Assembly: GCF_013388295.1 (NCBI RefSeq)
Contig: NZ_CP058235.1
Coordinates: 660,001 to 724,000 of the forward strand
DNA length: 64,000 nt
Direction: 5' to 3'
DNA from: Bartonella alsatica
GTDB lineage: Bacteria > Pseudomonadota > Alphaproteobacteria > Rhizobiales > Rhizobiaceae
The stretch's first letter is position 1; the number at the start of each line of letters is the position of its first letter. Positions 8,977 to 19,204 of the stretch are shown here, one piece after another. The notes under the pieces were generated by a model. That model did no database searches. It saw nothing but the letters and a program-made list of their open reading frames with translations, and was not told where the DNA came from. Both the position numbers and the translations under genes were made by a program.

Positions 8977-9014
8977 GGCATACCTCTTACAACCCCTTAA
9001 ACAGCGTTTTTGGT

Positions 9015-9767
9015 TTAAACATTTTCCTCTGCTGAAGATGTAACTACCCGACGGCGCCGTGGTTTTCTCTGTATTTCTTTATCTAATACAGGCAAAGAGG
9101 CAACTTTTTCTGTCGACGTATCTTCATTCTGAGAAGCTTCTGGGAGCTCAAAATGGGGAAACTCAAGAGATTCCTCTTCTTGAACACGCATAGTACGCCG
9201 TCTTGAAGGTCGACGCATTTTTTTAACAGGCTCAACAGTCTCTTCCCCAGTACATTTTTCCTGGATAGTTTTCTTATTCAAGAGAGTGTTAGCTTCTAAT
9301 GCATCTTCACGCGCATGCCCTAATGCATCTTCACGCGCATGCCCATTTTGTGCCTTAACATGTTGGCCATTACTACTTTTTTGTGACAGCATTTGTGAGT
9401 CGTCTGTATCACAATCGACAATTTCTTTTTTCTCACCTTCAGCACTAATTTCAATGCATTCTTGCTCATTAGCTTCATCACGGCGGACATACTGTGTTTG
9501 CCCAACCGTTGCTAAAATAATACGTAAGTAGTGCTCAGCATGTTGTAGATAATTTTCCGACATAACACGATCGCCAGCACCTTGCGCATCTCGTGCAAGA
9601 CTTATATATTTGTCAGCAATCTGTTGAGCATTGCCGCGAATTTTAACATCCGGACCGCTACTTTCATAATTCCGAGACAAGGGGTTAGGGCCGCGACGAT
9701 TATTATTGTTATTACCATTGTTGTTATTATTGCGACCGCGTACCCGTCTATTTTGTTGTGGCCTCAT
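9015..9767 (-). CDS. DUF4167 domain-containing protein
   Basis: A 250-residue protein. The N-terminus is an arginine/asparagine-rich low-complexity tract (a run of Asn in RGRNNNNNGNNNNNRRG). The DUF4167 domain follows, with its diagnostic stretch VKIRGNAQQIADKYISLARD, and continues to about residue 90 (YLQHAEHYLRIILA). The C-terminal half is acidic then basic, without a fold I can name, and ends in an Arg-rich patch. A perfect 24-bp tandem duplication (about 9301-9344) repeats the peptide GHAREDAL. In other Rhizobiales this gene follows prfA and prmC; here those genes are absent. It may bind nucleic acid, but the function is not established. Confidence 0.88.
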   Translation of the reverse strand: MRPQQNRRVRGRNNNNNGNNNNNRRGPNPLSRNYESSGPDVKIRGNAQQIADKYISLARDAQGAGDRVMSENYLQHAEHYLRIILATVGQTQYVRRDEANEQECIEISAEGEKKEIVDCDTDDSQMLSQKSSNGQHVKAQNGHAREDALGHAREDALEANTLLNKKTIQEKCTGEETVEPVKKMRRPSRRRTMRVQEEESLEFPHFELPEASQNEDTSTEKVASLPVLDKEIQRKPRRRRVVTSSAEENV

Positions 9768-10552
9768 TTTTATCCCTTTTTTATCCCTTTTTGGAGTCTA
9801 TGTGTCTTAATTTATTTTTCTTCATTACATTATTTTCCGATAACGTTAATCACATTTAAAATACAGTTATCAGGCTATCCGCGTTTTATTTCACTCAAAT
9901 GATACCTACTGATATTTGATAAAACATAATTTTCTGAAAATCACAAAAACAGCAGGGAAACCATAAGCTTAAATTCCCTTTTTCTCTGTTAACCAGCAGG
10001 AACCTAGTGATGTTCACGTAAAATGCCAAGTGTTTTTTTCTAAATAGACCATATTTTACTAAAAAAATAACTATCTTGTGGAAAAACAAAAAACGAGACT
10101 AAAGTAAAACATCTCTTGAAAACAAATAATTCCTGCCAGAGAACCAATAAAACTCTCTTTTTTTCTAAATCACTGATCCTAAAAACGCTGATAGCCCATG
10201 CCCCATTGCACACCTAACTCAGAAGACTCACTTTCTCACGAGTTACCGCACAAACGCCATCACTTTATGAGAGTAACCTTTCTTCTCCACTAAAGCAACC
10301 CCTTCGTAAGCAATAATCCGCTCCTACTTCACAAAGCCTCTTATTTTCTATAAATAGAATAGTATAAAGCATTATTCAAGTCCTATGATTACCAACAGAG
10401 TCATTTTTATGCTAAAATTTGCCCACTGCACTATTAAAATTTTTGTTTAGTTTCATGAAACTATAAATAAATCGGATCTCTCAATTTATGACAAGCTCAG
10501 CATAAAACTAAGTATAAAATAGACAAAGATTCATAAGAAAGAAACAATTGAC
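9768..10552. other. Intergenic region without recognisable genes
   Basis: About 780 bases between the divergent DUF4167 and fdhE genes. I find no open frame with a credible start, no tRNA and no strong hairpin with a T run. It presumably carries both promoters, but I could not pin a convincing -35/-10 pair. Confidence 0.5.
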
Positions 10553-11500
10553 ATGCTGCGCCCTCCCAAAAATTCAGAATTTACACAAAAAATTCCAAGA
10601 ACTATGAATAAAAATGGCATCATGGTCTCTCCAATTTTAGTCATACTTCCGAGTAAAGAAACTTTATTTGCAAAACGAGCACAGCGTTTTGCACATTTAG
10701 CTAATACCCTTGAACACAAACAGATTCTGCATTTTTTTTCTCATTTTTGTAATGCCCAACAACAATCGATAGAAAAATTTAAAGATTTTGCTGTTCCTCT
10801 TAGACATTTTGGTGCACCGACAACACCTCCTCTTAACCGATCAAAATTATTAACCTTAGGTTTATATGAAAGTATTGTTGGTGATTTTTTAAACCGTCTA
10901 TCAAATGCAACACTTCCTGGCCAAGCATTTTGGGCTACAAAGTACGAAGCTTTAAGCCGTACACAACAGCAAAAAGACCAATGGCGTATTTGGGGACATA
11001 ATCTGTTAAACCACAAACTTCCCAAACAACAATTAGCAGAACATATTTTTATCACCGGCGCATTGCAAATCATGTATTCTCTTGCCACTTCACAGCTTGA
11101 TGCGCAACATTTAACTGCACAACAAAACAACCTCTGTCCTGCTTGCAACGGCACACATTCTGCCAACCTCATTATCGACTGGAAATCGCATAAAACCATA
11201 AAGGTTTGTTCTTGCCTTTATTGCGGAACTCTTTGGCACATACCGCATACCCAATGCACTTTTTGTGGAGCGACACAGAGTATTTCTACCCACACCAGCA
11301 AAAATATTCCCGACGGCATTTTATTTGAAACTTGTGAAACATGTGGATTTTATTGTAAACAGCTCAATCAACAGCAAAACTCGACACTTGATGTTTTTGT
11401 TGATGACATTAGCACCCCTACAGCTGATTTTTTACATAAAGCCTCTTTTCATTTTAAGCATAAGAGTTTCAATCCCTTTTTAGCTGAATGCAGAAAATAA
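10553..11500 (+). CDS. fdhE: FdhE-like formate dehydrogenase accessory protein
   Basis: The 315-residue product has the four CxxC-type metal-binding pairs of FdhE: C195/C198 (CPACNG), C221/C224 (CLYCGTLWH), C235/C238 (CTFCG) and C261/C264 (CETCGFY). FdhE acts in the cytoplasm in the maturation of respiratory formate dehydrogenases; the rubredoxin-like domains bind iron. The helical N-terminal half with PLNR and WATKYEAL also fits. No formate dehydrogenase subunit gene is near, so its client is not visible in this window. The ATG at 10553 has only a weak upstream purine stretch; the ATG at 10604 is a possible alternative start. Confidence 0.85.
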   Translation: MLRPPKNSEFTQKIPRTMNKNGIMVSPILVILPSKETLFAKRAQRFAHLANTLEHKQILHFFSHFCNAQQQSIEKFKDFAVPLRHFGAPTTPPLNRSKLLTLGLYESIVGDFLNRLSNATLPGQAFWATKYEALSRTQQQKDQWRIWGHNLLNHKLPKQQLAEHIFITGALQIMYSLATSQLDAQHLTAQQNNLCPACNGTHSANLIIDWKSHKTIKVCSCLYCGTLWHIPHTQCTFCGATQSISTHTSKNIPDGILFETCETCGFYCKQLNQQQNSTLDVFVDDISTPTADFLHKASFHFKHKSFNPFLAECRK

Positions 11501-12150
11501 GCAATTTTTCTCTAAGCCAAGCAGCTTCAAGAATATTTTCCCTTTCCTACAACGACAAGGGTGCCAAAAATCTATAGACTAATGATGATGAATTTTAAAT
11601 TATGGATTTTACCACAAAGAAAATGCAAAAACTCTCGTAACACATCGAACGCATATCACATACAAAACACCTTTCTTCATCAATAACAGTACCATTTATA
11701 TTATAACAGTACCATTTATATTGAAGTGTTTTTCAGGTGAAGAACACATACGCAGCATCACAAAAAATTAATAATTTTCATGCTTCTAAATCAAAGTTCA
11801 AAAACATATTTTCCATCTCTTTCTCAGCTCTTTCGAATGATCCCCATGAAGAAAGCAAATAAAGTTCAGTAATTGTTTTTTATTTTTGTAGTATTTTATA
11901 ATATTGTCTGCCAATCCGTTGTGTAAAAAGCCAAAATTTTACTACCCATTTATCATAATTTGCAGTCATCATTAAAAAAAACACAACTGATACAAGACAA
12001 TATGTTTTTTTAAGCAACGTAAAAATTTCAAAGAAGGAGATAGCATGTATGAAACAATGGAAAGATTTTTGCCAATCAAAATTTTGTGCTACATGAGTTT
12101 TTATATTTTTTCATCAAATTTCCTATACTCTTAAATTTTCATGTAAAAAC
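11501..12150. other. Intergenic gap with a short tandem duplication
   Basis: I find no credible gene. A 20-base unit beginning CAGTACCATTTATATT is repeated twice in tandem near 11685-11725. The rest is AT-rich sequence with no family resemblance. Confidence 0.5.
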
Positions 12151-12594
12151 CTAAAAGCGATTGCGTACCTTACCTTTTTCATCTTCTTTTTCATTGAAAA
12201 AACAATCACGTAAAAGAAAATAATTTCCATCCCCCGGACGCACCAATGCCACACATTTTTTCTTTGCAGCATAAGAAAGCTTATCCCACATTTCACGAAT
12301 GGTAAAATAAGCTTCACTTTCCAAATGAATACAATGCTGATAGACTTCTTTTTTCATATCAAGCATAACTGAAGCAGCAATTTCCTTGCAATACACGCGG
12401 TGATCAAAGACTGGAATAGTCAATTCCGCAGATTCCTGTTGTGTTATTTGTTTATTGACAGAAAAATAGCTGATAATTTTTACAACGAAAAAACAGAACG
12501 CCAATATACAAAAGAGCAGCATACAAACAAAAGCGATCTTGCGATATAATCTTTTGAAATAAGCTTTTTGTCTTGCGCGGATTCTTTTTTCCAT
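12151..12594 (-). CDS. Small single-pass membrane protein, unknown function
   Basis: I chose the ATG at 12594 (147 residues) because AAGGA lies upstream; the frame extends further but lacks a better start. The N-terminus is very basic (MEKRIRARQKAYFKRLYRK). A membrane helix follows (IAFVCMLLFCILAFCFFVV), then a domain of about 100 residues with four cysteines (VYCKEIA, HCIHLES, KKCVALV, RDCFF). The basic flank predicts a cytoplasmic N-terminus with the Cys-containing domain outside. I do not recognise the family. It stands alone on the minus strand with a large decayed region upstream. Confidence 0.55.
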   Translation of the reverse strand: MEKRIRARQKAYFKRLYRKIAFVCMLLFCILAFCFFVVKIISYFSVNKQITQQESAELTIPVFDHRVYCKEIAASVMLDMKKEVYQHCIHLESEAYFTIREMWDKLSYAAKKKCVALVRPGDGNYFLLRDCFFNEKEDEKGKVRNRF

Positions 12595-15311
12595 AAAAAC
12601 CGTATCCTTTAACAACCCAAAGTAAGCTTTTTTACAGCAAACAATAATAGAAGTATCAATATCCAACATACATGTTACAGCAGCAAACTCTTTTTACATC
12701 AAAGCACACCGTTTTCTTTATCACGGACATTTTATTTTTTCATTGTTTGCACTCTTATTGGAAACTTTTTCATCTCCTTTATGAAAAAGATTATAGAGGC
12801 ATTACCATAAGAGTTTGCTGATGTAAAATCCCATACAAGCAATACCAATGCTCTTATAGATAAAGATAAACAGGAATTGTCCAAAAAACGCTACCATTTT
12901 CCATGATACTATCTCCATGCTTAATCATGTTTTGCAATATTTGTAAAAGCTTCAATTTGCCCCTCATTATCGCCCAACACAACCAACACAAAGAAAGCAG
13001 TAACGAAACACATTTCTGCTTTTGAGAAAAATTAAGATAAAAATAAGCTCTTTTAATAAATATTAGTCTCTTCACCAAGAACTTACTGTAAAACAATAAG
13101 ATAAAGATATCTCAATTTATCGTAAAACCTCTTGATATAACTGAACTACAATCATGGCACAGCAAGAAAAAGTGTCTCCATTATCTAGTTTAATCAGTAC
13201 AAAACAAGAAGAATTAGTAAAAATATTTTATAATTCTATATGTTAAGATAGATTTTTGAAATAGCTATAAAATATAAACTGCCAAAGCAGTATCAGCTCA
13301 TTTGCTAAGCTGTAAACCTAAATACAGCACCATCCAATTGAAAGAGAAAACAGAACAAAAACCCACGACCAATATCTCTTTTCATCTACGTGTCACAATA
13401 TTAGAAGGAAGTGTTTCTACAAGAGGAATCTTGAGAGCAAACGAATAACCACTCTTTTAATATGATAAAGTCCCAATCGAAGAGTAAAGATATTTACTCC
13501 TATCGCCCAATAACCTAATGTGTTAATTTACAAGATACTCATACCATCTTGTTAATGGTTACAGCGAATTCCTGAATCTCATCTTCTTCACCCAAGTCTG
13601 TACTAATATTACAGATAATATAGGCCCTAGTATTACAGATAATATAGACCCTAGCAAATCAGGCTTAACTTTACAGCCTATCTCACGGAGATAATAAGCC
13701 AACTGCCCCCAACGAGTAAACCTGTTATACGTCCCCGTAGAGACATAAAGGATAGAGATCTATCAGATTCTCAACAACACGGTTTTAACCTTGACTTTAT
13801 CGAAACAGCTTTTGTGCTTAATATAAAATCCGTTCCCCATATATTAATAACAAAAAATTCTATGTTCTATAGCTTCAACCAACCCCAATCATACAATTAA
13901 GAAATAACACTAAATCTCATTTGTGAGAACAAATACAACATACAAATAGAGTCATGGTCACTCGACTAAAATCATTCTCTTCTTAAAAATTCAGCTAATG
14001 CCTATTGTGATGTAACTTCGCGGGAATTTTCCTAAATAACCAATGGTATGTTCATTCAACAAACAACACACCTCTTATCAATGAATGAGCGACCATCTTG
14101 TTTGGAAGTTAAAGTGTGATCATGAAGTTTAAAAAACTATGCAATAAACAGCTATAAAAACACACCCACTATGGGCCTCGACACCATTGTAAGCAATGAA
14201 AAGGTAAACTTTTCAAGCCCTTATCACTACTCAAAACTTTGTAACAATCATCATTCCAACCTTTGCTGCGCATCAATACTGATAATTTTTTGATGAGATC
14301 TACAGTGGCGTATTCTGTTCTTTGTTTTTTATACGAAAAGAAAAGTTTTAAATCGAAACCTCTGTTTAACTAAAATACCGTTCACGATAGAAAAGACATC
14401 AATACTGCTCATTCACTCCACCTCAAGAGATAAAATCTCTTAAAATATATCTGGTAGCGAATGATTATCGCAACATCTAAACAAAGAGACACCATATTCT
14501 GGTATAGATTGATAGGAAATAGTATTATTGAGATAAACTATTATGCCTGCACTGTGCAACTCTACTTGATAAGGAAAAAAATGGTAACCGCTTTATTCAC
14601 CAAACTTGGTACAATAGTACGCCATCCATTCCCGATTATAAAAGCAGACACAACTTTATAAGTATTTTCTCCTACTTTGGTCCATTTTGACAATTCAGCC
14701 CGACAACTATCCCCTGAATTTTTGAAAACATAGAATTATAAAAATTTGTATTTTTCCCTTATAGAAAAGGGGCACAAAAACGGCAAATATACCTTGGTTA
14801 AAAATCAATCACTCATCTACTCAAAGATTTTTTCAAATTGTGCTCAAGCTTTTTTAACCGTAAGAGGTTCCACTTGAACAGCAGCAACAAACTATATCTT
14901 TCTACACAAGAAGTACCCCTATTTATGCGATAACTCATTATCTTCACACCCACAGCGCTTTGATATGCGCACCCGCAGAAAATCTCCACGTATTTAATGC
15001 ACACTACCTTCTCGGTTGAAATTTTTCATATTCTTTAGAACACCTCAAACGCATTACGGTATCCAGAGAACAAACCGAGAAATGAACCAATAATGTTTAA
15101 TAATACCTGGATCACAACAATTAGCTAGCTTCCTTATTTTCCTCAGCAATCCTCCTATAGACTACCGTTTTTTCCATTATCTTCTGCATTGAATCGCACA
15201 TTCCTATCCCTAACTTTGCTATTTCCATCACTGACTGTGCTCATTTTACAATCGTATTCATGAAATTCACTGCTAGCTATACCAATCTCACCACTGATTT
15301 TACTGCTTTTA
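12595..15311. other. Decayed region of 2.7 kb, no intact gene recognised
   Basis: Only short open frames without ribosome binding sites occur. A 24-base unit ending ATAATATAGRCCCTAG is tandemly duplicated near 13609-13655. The appearance is of gene remnants broken by stops, and it borders the phage virion cluster on its downstream side. I could not assign a parent gene to any piece. Confidence 0.5.
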
Positions 15312-15536
15312 TCAGTCTTTTTTAGCATTTTGTTTATTTTTAATACTAGCAAGATCTATTGTTTGCAATTTTTGTTCTACAGTATCCATGCGCCGTGAAA
15401 TTTCTGTGATGTCTTTATGTATTTTCTTCAATAATGCATTCAAAGGTGCATGACCCATTCTTCCGCTAGCATAAAGAACCACGCGAATATGTTCAGGATC
15501 ATCAATATCAGCGATAGAAAATGGAAAAAGTGCCAT
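15312..15536 (-). CDS. Small protein at the end of the phage virion cluster
   Basis: This 74-residue product begins MALFPFSIADIDDPEHI and has a charged helical C-terminal half (heptad-like EISRRMDTVEQKLQTID) that suggests a short coiled coil. The ribosome binding site AAAAGGGGG is strong and well placed before the ATG. It is in the same orientation as the phage structural genes that start 940 bases upstream, so it may be their last gene, though the gap makes co-transcription doubtful. Family unknown. Confidence 0.55.
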   Translation of the reverse strand: MALFPFSIADIDDPEHIRVVLYASGRMGHAPLNALLKKIHKDITEISRRMDTVEQKLQTIDLASIKNKQNAKKD

Positions 15537-16471
15537 TATACCCCCTTTTTTAATGCACTATAAAACAGCCATATTAGCAGATTTCAGTGCATTTTACCGG
15601 ACAAACCTTTGCATGGTACATACCATACACAAACTCCTTGAAAGAATCTTGGCAAAGAATTTTTTTAAAACGCATTTCTTTTTCTCTCACTAAAAACGAT
15701 GCTTTCACAATGTGCAACCATAGCAAAACGCAGGATCACCTTGCACCATTTGTTCAGCCATTGCCTTTTTCAATCACAGTCTTCCGGTACCAATCTTGTA
15801 CTTTTTAAGAAAATTTCCTCACAAGCAAAAGTAATCATTTCTTAAAGGAAAGCTGAATTTATAAACACGCATATCTTTCAAAAGTCAGCGTCCTAAATAC
15901 ACCTACTCTAGCAAACATAGCGCCCATTTTGAAAAAATATGGATAAAAAGCGGTAGAGATTTTTGCTTACTTTTCACTCTTCACCAAAAGAAACAATGCA
16001 TCAACTTCAAGAAACACATATTGCAAAGTCTTGCTATAAACTTAAAATTTTTCCCATACATATAAGCAAAAGCGCCTTAAAAATTTTAAACGTTTTTTCT
16101 CATAAAATTCTTCTTCATAAATTTTTCTCATACAAAGACCAAGCATGGTCTTTTAACAAAAAAGAAAAAAGCTTTCCGAAAATAAGAGTACCTTTGCTTT
16201 TTCCCTTGTACGCCTATGACAAAAAAACAGCAAAGAGATAAAGAAGCACATCCAACATTGGAAAATCACAACCACATGTATTTCATCCCTTCCCACTCAA
16301 AAAATATTGAATATATTCAATAGAGAAGAATGAGATAAACAAAGGATGCATTTTTTCTGAAACTTAAGCGCTTACCATCAAAGCTTCATAGATGACATAT
16401 CTTATAATGCATGTTTTTCTCTGATAACAAACATTTTACAACAATTTTTATTTCTGAAAGAGCTTCTATTC
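15537..16471. other. Gap between the small protein gene and the tail genes
   Basis: There are two short plus-strand open frames, near 15587-15808 and 15963-16241. Neither has a good ribosome binding site or family resemblance, and I do not call them genes. No repeat or RNA gene was seen. Confidence 0.45.
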
Positions 16472-17476
16472 TTACGCTTTGACAGCATAAACAACTGCCA
16501 TATTAACGGGTCGAGTTTCATCACCACCTGTTTTTTCCAAAAAGATCTTATGTTCATGCGCTCCCGCAAGTTCTGTTAAAGATTGTTGGTAATTGAGTCC
16601 ACATGGATAAGCTTTCCACTCATCATGACTCCTCTGCACAACCATTTCTTTAAACCCTGGGAAATTATGCTGATGCTGACCAGTAGAACTTGTTTTTCCT
16701 TCATGAGTATGGGCTTTAAAAGACTCTTCTTGTCTACTTCCCAAGAGACGTCCTTTATCAATCTCTTTTCCACTATCTAGACCACGCAAAAACATCCCAC
16801 GCAAATCAGGAACATTGAATGTTTTTAGCCCATCACCTTTTCCCCATGTTTCACCAAGAGCTGCAAAGAGGTTTGCATACGCACTACGCGAATATTCTTT
16901 ACCATCACACAATAACCAACCAGTTGGAACTTTTTCCATAGCAAAAGTACCAATAAAGCCAGGTGAAAAACTTTCAGGTAAGGGAGGCAATGATGGAATT
17001 TCAGGAAGTTTAATGGTAGGATTAGTTAAAAACCAACCATCAGCATTTTTTCCGGCAATATCACAAGTATAGACAAGCTCATAAAGACCGCCCTTTTGAA
17101 TTTCTCCGCCTCTTAAAGGTGCTATACCATCTAGAGTTGCCATATAAACGGGTCGTGAGAGCAATTCATTTAAGGCAACATTTGTTATTCCCTTATTTTG
17201 CCCTTGTGCTTTAAAACGCACAATGATCCCACTCATATAAGACTCAAAAGAAGATTTTGTAAACAAACAAATAGATGTTCTATTCTTCTCCTCGTCGACG
17301 ATAAACTGTGATTCAATGACCCCACCATTATCCAATAAATATTCTTTGATACGTTGCATCATAACGCGCGCGCTATCATTCACTGAACTTGGAAGTTGTC
17401 CCTCTGCCCAGTTTATACTCTCATCAGCATAGGCATTTTCGGATGCAGTAAGCGACCAATCATAAATCGAGCTCAT
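16472..17476 (-). CDS. Phage tail-collar domain protein (tail fibre)
   Basis: A 334-residue tail protein. The N-terminal 50 residues (YDWSLTASENAYADESINW, then EGQLPSSVNDSARVMM) are the attachment segment typical of alphaproteobacterial phage fibres. A phage tail collar domain follows at about residues 173-232: GFIGTFAMEKVPTGWLLCDG, then FNVPDLRGMFLRG. The C-terminal part is His-rich (AHTHEGKTSSTGQHQH), like other fibre tips that bind metal, and ends in ETRPVNMAVVYAVKA, the usual collar-protein ending. It presumably contacts the recipient cell surface. Its ATG overlaps the stop of the upstream gene by 4 bases, showing translational coupling. Confidence 0.85.
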   Translation of the reverse strand: MSSIYDWSLTASENAYADESINWAEGQLPSSVNDSARVMMQRIKEYLLDNGGVIESQFIVDEEKNRTSICLFTKSSFESYMSGIIVRFKAQGQNKGITNVALNELLSRPVYMATLDGIAPLRGGEIQKGGLYELVYTCDIAGKNADGWFLTNPTIKLPEIPSLPPLPESFSPGFIGTFAMEKVPTGWLLCDGKEYSRSAYANLFAALGETWGKGDGLKTFNVPDLRGMFLRGLDSGKEIDKGRLLGSRQEESFKAHTHEGKTSSTGQHQHNFPGFKEMVVQRSHDEWKAYPCGLNYQQSLTELAGAHEHKIFLEKTGGDETRPVNMAVVYAVKA

Positions 17477-18597
17477 AGCAAATATCCTTTTTTCAAAAAG
17501 GGAAAACGAGCAAAGAAAGAAGAAAAGAAAGCAGCAATTCTTTTTTTAGGTTCTGTAATTTTCTTCATTTTTAAACCGATTTTGTCATAATCGACATGCA
17601 ATAATTTTGTTTTTGCATTAACGAACACCGCCTCAGGCTTCAAAGACAACACCTCTTGGGCAAGAACACCGCGATAACGTTGTGGATCGCCTTTATAATT
17701 AAAGGTATAAAGCGGATAGCCATTTTTTTTGCCCACAGGAACGATATTTTCTTTGGCTCTCACATCACAAAGCCCTAAAACTCCTCCCAGCAATCCAAGC
17801 ACTTTCTGTGCATCGCGCAACGGATCTTTTGTAATAGAAGGCATTGTTGTAGACTTTCCTGATGTTGTTCCGTAATTTCCAGCGGCTTTTGTTCCAATGC
17901 GTAGCAACTGTTCTAATCGGTTCCAACCTTGATTATCTTGTTCTGTCCACTTTTGGCGCTCAGAATCTAAGACATTCTGACGGTTAACATCTTGGATTAA
18001 TCCGCCCTTCAAAGCATTGCTTTGGGCGTTACTTTGCCCCTGATAATAACTATTTGCTGCATTAATCTGATCATATAAGGAGCGATCAATCATCTGATTA
18101 GCATTCATCATATTATGAACATCTTGATTATACTGCTGAGCAGCAGCATTTGTTGCCAATGCACCAAGCTCATCAGCAAGTACCCCCGTATGCGCACCAG
18201 AACCATACCGCCCAGCTCCAGACATGGATTGATTAATAGCATCAGAAGTTTTACTCAGTGCATTTTGCAACGCAGCATCAAATTTACTATTATTTCCAAC
18301 CCAATTTCCCTTAGCCATACTAAGAAGATTCGTAGCACTTTGAGTTGGTGTATTAAACCCCTGTGTCAATACTGGATTGTTATACTGACCAGCAGCCTGT
18401 TCTAAACCAGTGAGAGCATTTTTTGTCATAGTGCCAAGCCCAGCGATGCGCTCACCTTGATAAACATTTCCACCAATTCCTTTATTATAAAGGTCAAGAG
18501 CTTGCGCACTGGCTTTTTTAAAAATATCTGCTGCCCACGCAGGAGGTGCATTTGTTTGTGTTGTTGTTTGCACTTGAGGTGTTGTTTTTCTACTCAT
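17473..18597 (-). CDS. Phage tail protein with C-terminal S74 (intramolecular chaperone) domain
   Basis: This 374-residue protein has an Ala/Gln/Asn-rich helical body from residue 15 to about 250. The C-terminal segment has an S74/endosialidase-chaperone motif (CDVRAKENIVPVG at 277-289, then YRGVLAQEVLSLKPEAV). In this family a Ser-Asp-x-Arg-x-Lys segment provides the catalytic dyad for self-cleavage. Here the Ser position is Cys277 and the Lys is K282. The gene overlaps its neighbours on both sides by 4 bases (ATGA), so it is in the structural operon. It is more likely an internal or ejection-type virion protein than a fibre. Whether it self-cleaves cannot be judged. Confidence 0.75.
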   Translation of the reverse strand: MSRKTTPQVQTTTQTNAPPAWAADIFKKASAQALDLYNKGIGGNVYQGERIAGLGTMTKNALTGLEQAAGQYNNPVLTQGFNTPTQSATNLLSMAKGNWVGNNSKFDAALQNALSKTSDAINQSMSGAGRYGSGAHTGVLADELGALATNAAAQQYNQDVHNMMNANQMIDRSLYDQINAANSYYQGQSNAQSNALKGGLIQDVNRQNVLDSERQKWTEQDNQGWNRLEQLLRIGTKAAGNYGTTSGKSTTMPSITKDPLRDAQKVLGLLGGVLGLCDVRAKENIVPVGKKNGYPLYTFNYKGDPQRYRGVLAQEVLSLKPEAVFVNAKTKLLHVDYDKIGLKMKKITEPKKRIAAFFSSFFARFPFLKKGYLL

Positions 18598-19055
18598 GGG
18601 TTCAAAACCTTTCTATAATGGATCAGATTACGAGAATATCCATGATGGGCGAGCATTTTAGCCCATCCAGATCTTCCAAACATTTGCATTTCTTCAGCAT
18701 TGATTGTTCGCGCCCATTCTTCAACCTTATTGATCAATTTGACCAATTTCAGCCCTCCTTCTCCGGCCAAATCTGAAAGGATAACGCGTTTTTTTCCTGT
18801 ATGAGTTATTTCAACTTTGGTAATCGCAAAAGCGCTAAATTGAGTTTTATTTTTTAATACCAACCACAATTGTGCTTGACCGGTAGCAATTTCTTCAGCA
18901 ATCATTTCCAGACAAACATCATCAGGAAAGCGCTTAGCATATTTTTTAAGTGCAGCATTTAGAGCCTCTTGATAAGGTGCTATTTTTTCCCATGACCATT
19001 GATCTGTAAGATAAGCAGAATAAAAATTTTGGTTATCATCGCATTGCAGTGTCAT
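18594..19055 (-). CDS. Phage cluster protein, GNAT-like
   Basis: The 153-residue product lies in the structural operon and overlaps the next gene by 4 bases. Its pattern (ATGQAQLWLVLKNKTQFSAF, then a charged strand TGKKRVILSDLAGEGGLKLV, then the helix VEEWARTINAEEMQMFGR and a C-terminal GWAKMLAHHGYSR) resembles GNAT-like proteins found beside head-tail genes of podoviruses. I infer a GNAT fold; no acetyl-CoA motif is clear, so enzymatic activity is uncertain. The ribosome binding site is weak. Confidence 0.65.
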   Translation of the reverse strand: MTLQCDDNQNFYSAYLTDQWSWEKIAPYQEALNAALKKYAKRFPDDVCLEMIAEEIATGQAQLWLVLKNKTQFSAFAITKVEITHTGKKRVILSDLAGEGGLKLVKLINKVEEWARTINAEEMQMFGRSGWAKMLAHHGYSRNLIHYRKVLNP

Positions 19056-19204
19056 AATTTTGGCTTTTCAGCTTTCTTGCTGCATATCTTCCATTTTCTC
19101 ACAGCGCATTTTAAACTTTCTCTCGAGACATAGCTCAGCGCATCATTTCTTTCCTATAGAAAGCACATGTTTTACCTTATAAATTTTATTACAGGAGGCA
19201 TTCT

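Noticed and set aside
14157..14290. A plus-strand stretch (TMGLDTIVSNEKVNFSSPYH) resembling part of an amino-acid ABC transporter binding protein
   Set aside because: The match is short and the flanks give no support, so I do not report a pseudogene.
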